From a virus: a stretch of DNA of 53,174 bases. Position numbers and translations under genes: made by a program. The notes beneath the pieces were generated by a model. That model was not told the DNA's origin. It saw only the letters and a program-made list of their open reading frames with translations, and made no database searches. The stretch is taken from IMG/VR virus record IMGVR_UViG_3300034022_000267, positions 64,001-117,174 of that record; one strand, given 5' to 3'. This document shows, piece by piece, positions 29,799-38,889 of this stretch (position 1 is the stretch's first letter; each line of letters starts with the position of its first letter).

Positions 29799-31559
29799 TT
29801 AATTATATTTGTTTAACCATCCACCGATAGTTGGTTTATTGTAATTGGTAAAGTTAATTAAATTATCTAAATTTTGTAAACCTTTTTGTTCTTGTCTTCT
29901 TCCATTCTTAGCCATTGGATATTCTGTAACTTTCTTTCCTTTAAACTTATAGTTTTTTCCTGGCTTCATTAGTTTTGTATCTCCTGTATCTGATACTCCT
30001 AGTAATGGTTCATATACTCCTTCCATTGTAATATCATTAGATCCTATTTCTACTGGTTTTCCCCAGTTATCAGGATTCCAATATCCATTATTATCTTTAA
30101 TTACGGAACCATCTTTACTAATAGTCTTAGGTTGAAAATCTAATCCATTCTGATAGTATTGCATCTCTTGACCATTCTGTGCACTAGCCATTGTTTTCTT
30201 TGCATACTTCCCATTACTAGGAGCAGCTCCTTGTGTACGTGCGTATGAGAAACCTACAGCTCCTGGAATAGAACCACCCATTGCATATTCTTGTAATCCT
30301 TTATATATAGTACTCATTGGAGCAACTTCTTTATAATGTTCTGCAAAGTATTCTGCTTCTTCAGGAGAATTAAATCTAATTGCTTCTCTACTTCTAGAAT
30401 CAGGATCTATTAATGTTAATTCTTCTTCACCAAAATCTTGTAATAATGGTACAGCATAATTATCTACAGATGACATATAATGTGTTCCTTGCCCTTCAGG
30501 AGTCATTCCTGTTTTAGGCATAGCTTGTGACATTCTTTTTATAGCAGGGTTACCAAAAACATTACCCATTCCTATTTTAGATTTCATCATTCCACGCATT
30601 GCATCTTCTGATGTACCATCCTGTGCCTGAGGAACATAATTAACTGGATAGACAGAACCACCCATTTGATATTGAGGTGTAATCTTTCTTGTATTACCAG
30701 GACCTAAATCATCAGGACTTGTTATATTACTTAAATCAGAAATTCTATAATTAGTTTGACTTCCTCCAAAGGGTTGGTTTATGTTTTCTTGTATATCATA
30801 ATATTTAGCACGTCTAACATCTGGGTGTAATCCTGATATATCAGCATTTATATCTAAATCACAATGTACTAATCCTTCTGGTTGTAGATTGTTTTGTATT
30901 GCTTTTATTTTAGTTCTTTTTACAGGAACATCTTTTGTTTCATCTATAGGTGAATCAGAATCTTTTACTATTACTTGTTGTTGTGGTTTTTTATAAAAAA
31001 AATTAGGACTTTTAAAATCTTCATAATAAACTTTTTCTTTTGAGTATGTATCTGGAGAAAAAAAATGAGATTCTTTATATCTAGGACCTTCACCTAAATA
31101 ATCCTCATATTTATAAGGTTTTATATTAGGATTTAAAGATTCTTTAATACGACGGTCTTCTTCATTTTTTTCATCAGGAGATAGTTGTGAATAAGATTTT
31201 GTTTTCACTATCTTTTTAATTAACTTAGGGTCAATTTTTTCTTTTGACTTTTCCCATCTTCCAGAAATAGGACGATTATGTAAAAGTTTTGATATATCTT
31301 TAGTTCCTTCATATAAAGAAAGACTATCATTATAAGCTCTATATCTAGGGTCATTTGTTGATTCTACATATACAGGTTTCTTTGTTCCATTCTGAGCATT
31401 AGGAATTTCTCCTCCTTCTTGAAACTGTCCTCCCCATGCAGGAGACTCCCATTGGGGACCATTGAAAGTTCCTTCACCAACAAACCCTGGGGGTAAACTT
31501 ACTTTAGAATCATTAAAATTATCCAACCATCCAGTGGTTTGTTGAGTTTTATTTTTCAT
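29799..31559 (-). CDS. Virion-associated protein with GWLDNFNDS motif and AQxG repeats
   Basis: Encodes 586 aa. It opens with TTGWLDNFNDSKVSLPPGFV, an N-terminal sequence I recognise from large uncharacterised virion proteins of Bacteroidota phages. Motifs GGEIPNAQNG (49-58), PQAQDG (mid-protein) and ASAQNG (~465) match those in the neighbouring 1270-aa protein. The rest is polar, low-complexity and Tyr/Pro-rich with little predicted fold. Its start overlaps the end of the HNH endonuclease gene by 11 nt, which suggests the endonuclease gene inserted just before it without breaking it. Function unknown; grouped with the cargo proteins by position and motif. Confidence 0.6.
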   Translation of the reverse strand: MKNKTQQTTGWLDNFNDSKVSLPPGFVGEGTFNGPQWESPAWGGQFQEGGEIPNAQNGTKKPVYVESTNDPRYRAYNDSLSLYEGTKDISKLLHNRPISGRWEKSKEKIDPKLIKKIVKTKSYSQLSPDEKNEEDRRIKESLNPNIKPYKYEDYLGEGPRYKESHFFSPDTYSKEKVYYEDFKSPNFFYKKPQQQVIVKDSDSPIDETKDVPVKRTKIKAIQNNLQPEGLVHCDLDINADISGLHPDVRRAKYYDIQENINQPFGGSQTNYRISDLSNITSPDDLGPGNTRKITPQYQMGGSVYPVNYVPQAQDGTSEDAMRGMMKSKIGMGNVFGNPAIKRMSQAMPKTGMTPEGQGTHYMSSVDNYAVPLLQDFGEEELTLIDPDSRSREAIRFNSPEEAEYFAEHYKEVAPMSTIYKGLQEYAMGGSIPGAVGFSYARTQGAAPSNGKYAKKTMASAQNGQEMQYYQNGLDFQPKTISKDGSVIKDNNGYWNPDNWGKPVEIGSNDITMEGVYEPLLGVSDTGDTKLMKPGKNYKFKGKKVTEYPMAKNGRRQEQKGLQNLDNLINFTNYNKPTIGGWLNKYN

Positions 31560-32073
31560 TTATATTATTTCTTCTATTGTTACAATTTTCTTTTTTAGTA
31601 ACCCATCTACAATTCTGTGGTTCATAATTACCATTATTGTCTATTCTATCTATTTCTAATTGTTTAGAGTAAGTAGAGTACATATCTTCAATAAATAGAT
31701 TTATATCTTTCCATCTTTCACATACTTTTATTCCTCTACCACCATAATATTTATTATTTAAATTATTACATCTATATAACATGGAATACCAAACATGATA
31801 TAGAGGATGTTTCTTATGTCCATGTGTTATATTATTTAAACACATATTCTTCATTTTTTCTTTTTGCAAACATCCACAAGAAGATTTATTAATCTTAACT
31901 TTATCTATTATTGCTTCAAACTGATTTCCACAAGAACATATAAATAAAGCTTTTCTTCTTATACGAGTTCTTTTACTTTCTTCTGTTTTTAAAATAATCT
32001 TAGGAGAAACTTCTTTCATAAAAGTGCAGTTACCTATCTTATCTCCATTACTATAATTTACTTTAGTTTTCAT
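31549..32073 (-). CDS. Free-standing HNH-type homing endonuclease with N-terminal zinc ribbon
   Basis: Encodes 174 aa. CSC (46-48) and CGC (66-68) form a CxC...CxC zinc-ribbon-like pair. The C-terminal half has the signature of a phage endonuclease family: HPLYHVWYSMLYRCNN, YYGGRGIKVCERW (109-121) and IDRIDNNGNYEPQNCRW (141-157), ending NNRR. Such proteins make site-specific double-strand breaks that spread their own gene. It lies between the 288-aa muzzle-associated gene and the 586-aa gene, overlaps the latter by 11 nt, and has its own host-type promoter 22 nt upstream. This pattern fits a mobile insertion in a structural operon. Confidence 0.85.
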   Translation of the reverse strand: MKTKVNYSNGDKIGNCTFMKEVSPKIILKTEESKRTRIRRKALFICSCGNQFEAIIDKVKINKSSCGCLQKEKMKNMCLNNITHGHKKHPLYHVWYSMLYRCNNLNNKYYGGRGIKVCERWKDINLFIEDMYSTYSKQLEIDRIDNNGNYEPQNCRWVTKKENCNNRRNNINEK

Positions 32074-32094
32074 AATAAATATTTATTTGTCCAC

Positions 32095-32126
32095 CAAATG
32101 TAAGTATTTTTATTCTATTTAACAAA
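32095..32126 (-). promoter_or_regulatory. Bacteroidota-type promoter TTTG-N20-TACATTTG ahead of the HNH gene
   Basis: TTTG on the minus strand (32126-32123) and TACATTTG (32102-32095) are separated by exactly 20 nt and lie in the 53-nt gap between the 288-aa gene stop and the HNH ATG at 32073. The elements are identical to the 25.9-kb promoter. Transcripts from here would cover the endonuclease and then the 586- and 1270-aa genes, so it may also be the cargo-operon promoter, not one private to the endonuclease. Confidence 0.7.
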
Positions 32127-32993
32127 TTATTTATAAGATATTTGACTAGGGCTCAGGATAAATTGGCTCACTAGGTGTGTTGTTGCAGAATTATCAAGTA
32201 TATGTCTCACTCGCAATTCTTTGGCTCTTAGAGGGGATTTTTTGAAACTTCTATATCCATAGTCCATATTCTCTTGATTGACTATCTTATCAATCGATAA
32301 GCTTTCACAAGACACTCTAAACAATGGAACCTGAGAACTCTTTTGAAGAGCCCAGAATGTATTGTATTGATAAAATGAATCACTCTTAGTATATGTGATT
32401 GTTTTGCTATCTGTATTGAATATTGGATACTGCATATAAGAACTTAAATTGTTTAATGGTTTAGCTACAAGTTCTAGTATACCAGAACTCTGTTGGTTAT
32501 TATATAATACAGCTTTGTTAAACCATTTGTTGTTTGTTTCTATTCTTACGTTATCATCAAACACACCATCTACTATAGGAAGATATTCATATGCTTTTGT
32601 GTAATCTTTTACATTCTGCAGGATTTCATCTTGATATTGATAAGCAAAAGGATATTCAATAACATAGGGTTCTATATTCCCATAGTAATAATTATATATT
32701 TCTACATTAGTTAAATGTCTCCAAATACAACCTGTTCTAGATTCTTTATAAGTTGAATCCATAAACTCTACAATATTAAAACTCTCTAGGTTAAATAACT
32801 TTTTAATTTTACATTCTCCTAAAGATTCTATATATATAGATGTCACTGTATCTGCTATTTCATAATTTACTCCTTGTATAAGATTTTTTTTAGAAACACT
32901 TTCTACAATAACATTATCTAAAATATCAGTGATTCTAAAAGGACCTGCAGATGGACCAGTCTTAGTTAATTTTATGGTTACTATCTTTGACAT
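32127..32993 (-). CDS. Muzzle-proximal tail protein with SAGPF-type N-terminal domain
   Basis: Encodes 288 aa. Residues 1-~70 (MSKIVTIKLTKTGPSAGPFR, SKKNLIQG, SLGECKIKK) align by eye with almost the whole of the 93-aa protein at 43.1-43.4 kb: both have xT/KxGxSAGPFxx, a S[RK]xxLIxG segment, a D-x-x-T-x-I strand and a SLGxxC end. The remaining ~215 residues are beta/helical with many Tyr and Asn and have no family I recognise. It starts 2 nt after the muzzle gene stop, so it is likely a tail-tip or muzzle-bound subunit. Function inferred from position only. Confidence 0.6.
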   Translation of the reverse strand: MSKIVTIKLTKTGPSAGPFRITDILDNVIVESVSKKNLIQGVNYEIADTVTSIYIESLGECKIKKLFNLESFNIVEFMDSTYKESRTGCIWRHLTNVEIYNYYYGNIEPYVIEYPFAYQYQDEILQNVKDYTKAYEYLPIVDGVFDDNVRIETNNKWFNKAVLYNNQQSSGILELVAKPLNNLSSYMQYPIFNTDSKTITYTKSDSFYQYNTFWALQKSSQVPLFRVSCESLSIDKIVNQENMDYGYRSFKKSPLRAKELRVRHILDNSATTHLVSQFILSPSQISYK

Positions 32994-32995
32994 AA

Positions 32996-35900
32996 TTATA
33001 CTGTTGTTGTAGTGGTAGTTGTTATTATACTTTCAGTTAATGACGCTCCTACACAATTTATAATTTGTGCTGCTGAAGTTACACCAGTTAATTCTAGAGA
33101 AGTGGTAGCAATTAATAAATAAGGACTTGTTTTTTCAACACCGTAAACTACACCATCTGCTTGAGCAATGTAAACTGTGCAATCACATTCAAATATCGAT
33201 AATGGTGCAACTGTTCCAATGTTTAGATCTAATTCAATAGTTCCTGTAGGATAAGTATATTGAGTTAAATAATAATCATTTGATACAGTGTCTTGATTAA
33301 TTACAATTAATTTTCCATCATTTGTATATAACATATTTCCAAATGCTATTCTATCAACTTGTAAAGCAAACTGTACAGTAGATATCATTAACATTGGACT
33401 AATAGGATTATCAATTTCTAATTCCACAATATTTAATGGAGAAACAGAATTATCAACAGCAATGATTAAACTGTCACTTATTGCAACTATTCCTGAAGAT
33501 GTTGTAAATGTTCCAGGAAAAGGAATTGCTGTATTATATGTAGCAGTGAATGGACTTAATGTAATATCCCATTGATTAAACTCTGTAGCTGTAACTGACC
33601 ATAAATAATTTTGTGTTAAAGCTATTCCATATGAAGTGGTGTATCCAGGTACATTTAATTGTAACATTGTTAAAAATGAATCATAATAGTAAATATTATT
33701 AGTATCTGAAAATATAATTCCACAGCATTCGGAAATACTTGGAATAAGAGTTGTTGTACTTGTAGTTGTTCCACAATCACAATCTCCAATTTCAATAATA
33801 ATTGCATTTAACACTCTATAAGCAAAACCGTAAACTTGACCTTCAAATGTATAATACCATCCATCACTTACAAATGTACAATCTGTAGAATTTGCATCGT
33901 AATAAAGAATAGAATTTATTTCTAAACTATTTGCGTTTAATGAAAATCCTGATAATGCTACATTAGGATTATTTAATTTTGTTATAGAAAGTGCATTACA
34001 CGCATCCTCTAAACTACCTGTTGATACTACAGGAGGATTTACATCAACTGTATATCCAGAAATAAAAGAGAAAGAGTTTAACCCTATTGGTCTTGTACAA
34101 ATTGTAGTTGTTGGTACTGATGGAACTGTTATAATAGCATCTCCTTCTAGTTCACAACTAGTGGCTATAACTACTCCTGCTAAATTACAATCTTTAGGTT
34201 TTTCTGTTGTAGTGGTTGTTGTTAATTTTGGTGAAGTGGTAGTAGAAGTAGTTGTTGGAATAATTCTATTCATATCTCCAACTAATGCTGTAAAATCTCC
34301 ATCAACATCTGAACAACATCCATTAATACCAGAATAGAAGAAATTGTTTTCTCCTACATAAAAGTTTGGAAGATAACTATGAAAACTCACCCAAGTTTTA
34401 GTATTGAAGTTAAATGATATTGTCCAACTCTTATTGCAGAAGTATTCTAAATCTGTTAGATAAACTTGTGTTTTAAATACACTTCCATTAGTTATAGTTT
34501 CAATATAAAATTCATTTAACGCTGCATCATATTTTATATCTTTATCAATAGGGATATAATCTAGTTTAGTTAAAATAATTCTATCAAACTTACTATCATA
34601 CACTCCATGTAATCCTAATCCATTAAAATGATTATCTGTATCTGCAGTGGGGTAGTATCTAAGTATCTCAAATGCTAAATGATCTGTAAAGAATCTATTC
34701 ATCCCAGAACCAAATGCTGATAGATCTACAGCTTCTGTACCAGATATCAAAAACACTTGTCCTCTTTTAGCATCTATACTAATTTGTCCTTGTGGTATCT
34801 TTAATAAGAACTTATTCTGACTTCCTACATACCCAAGATCTGTTTCTGCAAAATCAATTGGAGGAGCACTAAACATGTTAGGATTACCTACGTATGCTGC
34901 TTGTGGGTTACTTGTATCAATTGTAAGGAGGTTGTTATACATCAATGACTTATTCTCAAATCTAGCAAGTATGGCTCTATTCTGAATACCATCTAAAGAA
35001 GTTAAATTTCCATAATTCTGTGGAAAATCAAAATACGAAAGAGCTCTGTACACTAACCAATTATTCACTCTATTATCAGCATCTGTTTGTTGAGCATCTG
35101 AATATATAGCTCTAAATGGATAATTTGTATAACAAGCTTTATCCCAATCATTTGGAATATGTGTAAATGTATTTTCTTTATTTTGTTTAGAGAATGTTAC
35201 ATTATATGTATATGTATTATCATTTGCAATACTTACATAACTTTCTTGTACCCAATCATCAGGAATACCTGTACTTACGTGAGGCCAGAAGTCTCCTTCT
35301 TTATTATTGAATGCTTGTCTAAGATCTAAGTTATAACTTGTTTCACAATAGAAATTAGGTATCCCATATGCAAATAAATAGAAATACCCATCATAAAAAG
35401 TTCTACTAGTACTAGTTAACACTTGACTTGTTAAAACTGTTGTTGTAGTTGTAGTAGTTCCTGGATCTATTAAAGGATTTTCAATAAAATCTTGACTGTT
35501 AGGACAATCAAAATTATGTGCTTTATAAGAAATAATATTAGAAATTACTTTTCCTTTTAGTGTATAATTTTTTAAAATTGATCTAGCAGAATGCCAGTAT
35601 TTTGGATAGGCTATATTACCAATCTCATCATAGAATATATCACTATCATCAGGAGCTCCCACTCTATTATCAAAGAAAAAAGGAAGTTTAGTTTTAAATG
35701 CAAATCTAGATATAAACGTATCTCCACCAAATATAGTTGCAGAAGATGATCCTGTTATAGGAGTTATATCTTTTTGAAATCCTGTGTCAATTGTTTCATA
35801 TGAATATATCTGTCCCCATTGATTTACAAAATTATTTTTCATAGATGCATAATAACACACACTACTTATGTTTTGATCTCTTAATGGCGTTGCACAAGAA

Positions 35901-38884
35901 TCGCTACTTGATATAGTTCTTCTAGATATATCTGTAACAATACTTGTTCCTCCAGAAATCATATTAGGAGAATCACTTGGGAAAAGTAATGGTGGTATAA
36001 CTACTCCTTCTCTCTCTTCTACTGTTTTTATAAAGACAGAAGATTCTCTTTGGTAGTTATTTATATTAAACTCTTCTCCTATAGATTGTACTCCTGGAAT
36101 TAAATATTGTGTTAAATCAATTTGTCTTTGTTTAATTCCTAAGTTGTTATCTATAGATTTCCAATAATCATAATTCATAATTGAATTATAAGAATAAGCA
36201 TAATTCTTTCTTGTTATACCATTTACATAAATAGTTAAATAAGCTTGATATGCTGTCCACATTGCAGTGGCATTAAAAGAATCAGTAATATCTCCAATTC
36301 TTTTTGAACTATCAAGAGCTTCAACTTGCGCTTCTTCAGATAATAGTTTATATTTAGCATTATTCCTTACTGCAACAAAATGTGCTTGTCCTTTTCCAAA
36401 AATAACATTTTCTAATTTTAATACATTACCTAAGAATGGTTGTCCAAATGCTGTTTCAGGAGAATTAAATACTTGTCTATATCTAGAACTATCTGTTGTA
36501 AATGCAGATAATTGTTCTGGTTGTAATGGGTTTAATGTTGATCTTCTACTTACAGTGGGAACAAACACTTGATCATAGTCAATATATCCTGTAACTTCAT
36601 TTAAATTTTGTATAGTAGGAAGTGTAAAAGTAACTTCAGCACCACAAGATGGAGGAAGTCCTCCATCAGGACATATAATTTGAACATCGTTGTCTACTGT
36701 TACAGATGCGTATAAATCTTCAGCAGGAATTAAACTTCCTAAAAACAAAGCAGTAGGATCTAAAAAATTAGATTTACTTTCTGAACTATTGTTTCTAGAA
36801 AAAGGTGTATTCCATTTAATTGTAAAACCTGATGTGCTATTTTCTGCTGTAGCATAATAAACATCATAGTTTCCTGGACCAATTAAAATTCTACCTCCAG
36901 TTCTTACTGGTCTAGAAACAGAAAGAAACTCATGCGTTTCTCCTACTGCAATTCTTCTAGTAGTTTCTTTTCCTGTATTAATGTCTATGTATTTATATTT
37001 ACCTGGACCATTTAGTAGAGAATATCCATAATCAGGATTTATTACTAACCAAGGTTCGGCAGCTGTTTCATATGCATTATTATTTTTTATCAAGAAAGGA
37101 TCTTCATTAAGATCATTATATGGATAATTAGGAAAGTAAAAAGTTTGTTCTTGTTTAGTGTATTCACCAACGTTTCTTAATATTCCTTTACCAACAATAG
37201 ATTTGTTTGTTCCTCTGTTACCTCTTACAATTTTAAATCCTTCTATATTATCTTTTTGAGCTAATGTAAGATTTGAAGAAGCAATTAAACTATTTACTTG
37301 ATTAAGATCTATTTTTACACCAATAGGAAATACAGCATCGTTCTGCATCACCATACCCTCTGCTGATATAAACATTGCAGATTCAAAATGTGGAGATACT
37401 AATACATCTGGGAACTTATGATGTCTAATTGGTTGATTAGCTAAATCACCCCATATAGCCTCATTACAAGGATATACATCTTCTGATTCCCAATAAGCAA
37501 ATTCACCATATTCATGTGGTGTAGCATTTCCAATATTAATAATAGAAGGTGATGTTCCAGTAACTGAAGCTGTATTATAAATTCTCCAATATGGTGCTTC
37601 TGTTCCTTCTCCTATAAAATCAGGATTACTATTTAAAATATTTGGTAACGATTGTTCTAAAAAAGATATAGCTCTACCAGGAATATGAAAACCATCTGTT
37701 TGTTTTCCATTCTTAAGCAAGAAGACAATTTCAAATGCATACACCTCATCACGTAGGTATCCTCTAAGATTAGTAGCATTTAATTCATCTGAATAGTTTT
37801 CTGTTGCAGGAATTTTATATGTTTCCCACTGTAAGTTTATATTAGACGCTATAGATTGATAATTAACTCTATCAATAGATGTTAGTCCTTTCCACACAAG
37901 AACGTCTTGTACAGCTGTTATATCATCTGCTAATTCATAATATGGAAACTTTTCAAATATATCAGAGATACTTAAACCTATTTGTATTTGACCTGTGTAG
38001 GTTATGTTCTGTGTTAAAGAATCTATAAAATATGTTCCTATTAATTCAGGAGTGGATATATCATTTATTGTTTTAATTACAGCAAGATTGAAATATTGAA
38101 ACTGTCCTGTTTCATCTAAGTTGCTAACATTAACAACAATAGATTTACCCACTGCATAATTAAAATTAACAGTGGTTATCCGTGGATCAGCAATAGGTGT
38201 AGGATTTGTAATTGAATAATAAGCTGTGTAAGGATTCCCTACTGAATCAGCATATTGTATAGCAAACTGATATACACCAGCAATTAAGTTTCCACCTGTC
38301 ACTACATCAACAATAGCTAATTGTGGGATGTTAAAATTAGGTTGCAATTTTAATTGATTACAATCTAGTTCATTTGAATACAATGGATCACATCCTGAAT
38401 AATTTGAAACAATAGTTCTAGGAATACTTTCAATATCTAAATATCTTCTTCCATTATTATCTGGCCAAAATATCTCTGTTGAGCAGTTAGATATTTTATG
38501 TACCACTTTATGTATTGGATAGTTTACATCAAAGTTTAAACAATTAGCATTTACTAATGTTTGATATACACAATCATTATTATCCATAAATCCTATTTCA
38601 CTTTCTTCAGTTACAGGATTCTTTAAAAAGAATATATGTTTATTTTTTTCTTGTATGAAATGTGTACCTAAAAGAACAAAGTTATTTGGGAATGTAACAC
38701 ATAATTCATTACCAGGTTCGTTTTGATAATTAACAGAATTAGAATCAAAATTTTCCACAGCAGCATTCAGGGCATAAGTTAACATCCCTGGTTTAATTTG
38801 ATTAGCTGTTTGATCTAGATTTAATCCAACAGTAGCATTGTTATACTCTTGTTTAATATTCCCTTGTTGTTGTTCTTCTGCCAT
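32996..38884 (-). CDS. Tail muzzle (P22 gp10-like stabilisation) protein with adhesin-like C-terminal extension
   Basis: Encodes 1962 aa. The N-terminus (KQEYNNATVGLNLDQTANQI, then TYALNAAVENFDSNSVNYQN and IFFLKNPVTEESEIGFMD) is typical of crAss-like muzzle proteins, related to the P22 gp10 tail-needle hub, which closes the portal channel. It follows three ring-type proteins, as in that group. Poly-Thr linkers at about residues 1140, 1541-1563 and 1704-1713 and a poly-Thr C-terminus divide the distal part into modules. The last ~240 residues have WD/propeller-like repeats (NYLWSVTATEFNQWDI, DSLIIAVDNSVSPLNIVELE). The distal modules could contact the host surface (inference). Confidence 0.8.
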   Translation of the reverse strand: MAEEQQQGNIKQEYNNATVGLNLDQTANQIKPGMLTYALNAAVENFDSNSVNYQNEPGNELCVTFPNNFVLLGTHFIQEKNKHIFFLKNPVTEESEIGFMDNNDCVYQTLVNANCLNFDVNYPIHKVVHKISNCSTEIFWPDNNGRRYLDIESIPRTIVSNYSGCDPLYSNELDCNQLKLQPNFNIPQLAIVDVVTGGNLIAGVYQFAIQYADSVGNPYTAYYSITNPTPIADPRITTVNFNYAVGKSIVVNVSNLDETGQFQYFNLAVIKTINDISTPELIGTYFIDSLTQNITYTGQIQIGLSISDIFEKFPYYELADDITAVQDVLVWKGLTSIDRVNYQSIASNINLQWETYKIPATENYSDELNATNLRGYLRDEVYAFEIVFLLKNGKQTDGFHIPGRAISFLEQSLPNILNSNPDFIGEGTEAPYWRIYNTASVTGTSPSIINIGNATPHEYGEFAYWESEDVYPCNEAIWGDLANQPIRHHKFPDVLVSPHFESAMFISAEGMVMQNDAVFPIGVKIDLNQVNSLIASSNLTLAQKDNIEGFKIVRGNRGTNKSIVGKGILRNVGEYTKQEQTFYFPNYPYNDLNEDPFLIKNNNAYETAAEPWLVINPDYGYSLLNGPGKYKYIDINTGKETTRRIAVGETHEFLSVSRPVRTGGRILIGPGNYDVYYATAENSTSGFTIKWNTPFSRNNSSESKSNFLDPTALFLGSLIPAEDLYASVTVDNDVQIICPDGGLPPSCGAEVTFTLPTIQNLNEVTGYIDYDQVFVPTVSRRSTLNPLQPEQLSAFTTDSSRYRQVFNSPETAFGQPFLGNVLKLENVIFGKGQAHFVAVRNNAKYKLLSEEAQVEALDSSKRIGDITDSFNATAMWTAYQAYLTIYVNGITRKNYAYSYNSIMNYDYWKSIDNNLGIKQRQIDLTQYLIPGVQSIGEEFNINNYQRESSVFIKTVEEREGVVIPPLLFPSDSPNMISGGTSIVTDISRRTISSSDSCATPLRDQNISSVCYYASMKNNFVNQWGQIYSYETIDTGFQKDITPITGSSSATIFGGDTFISRFAFKTKLPFFFDNRVGAPDDSDIFYDEIGNIAYPKYWHSARSILKNYTLKGKVISNIISYKAHNFDCPNSQDFIENPLIDPGTTTTTTTVLTSQVLTSTSRTFYDGYFYLFAYGIPNFYCETSYNLDLRQAFNNKEGDFWPHVSTGIPDDWVQESYVSIANDNTYTYNVTFSKQNKENTFTHIPNDWDKACYTNYPFRAIYSDAQQTDADNRVNNWLVYRALSYFDFPQNYGNLTSLDGIQNRAILARFENKSLMYNNLLTIDTSNPQAAYVGNPNMFSAPPIDFAETDLGYVGSQNKFLLKIPQGQISIDAKRGQVFLISGTEAVDLSAFGSGMNRFFTDHLAFEILRYYPTADTDNHFNGLGLHGVYDSKFDRIILTKLDYIPIDKDIKYDAALNEFYIETITNGSVFKTQVYLTDLEYFCNKSWTISFNFNTKTWVSFHSYLPNFYVGENNFFYSGINGCCSDVDGDFTALVGDMNRIIPTTTSTTTSPKLTTTTTTEKPKDCNLAGVVIATSCELEGDAIITVPSVPTTTICTRPIGLNSFSFISGYTVDVNPPVVSTGSLEDACNALSITKLNNPNVALSGFSLNANSLEINSILYYDANSTDCTFVSDGWYYTFEGQVYGFAYRVLNAIIIEIGDCDCGTTTSTTTLIPSISECCGIIFSDTNNIYYYDSFLTMLQLNVPGYTTSYGIALTQNYLWSVTATEFNQWDITLSPFTATYNTAIPFPGTFTTSSGIVAISDSLIIAVDNSVSPLNIVELEIDNPISPMLMISTVQFALQVDRIAFGNMLYTNDGKLIVINQDTVSNDYYLTQYTYPTGTIELDLNIGTVAPLSIFECDCTVYIAQADGVVYGVEKTSPYLLIATTSLELTGVTSAAQIINCVGASLTESIITTTTTTTV

Positions 38885-38889
38885 AACTA

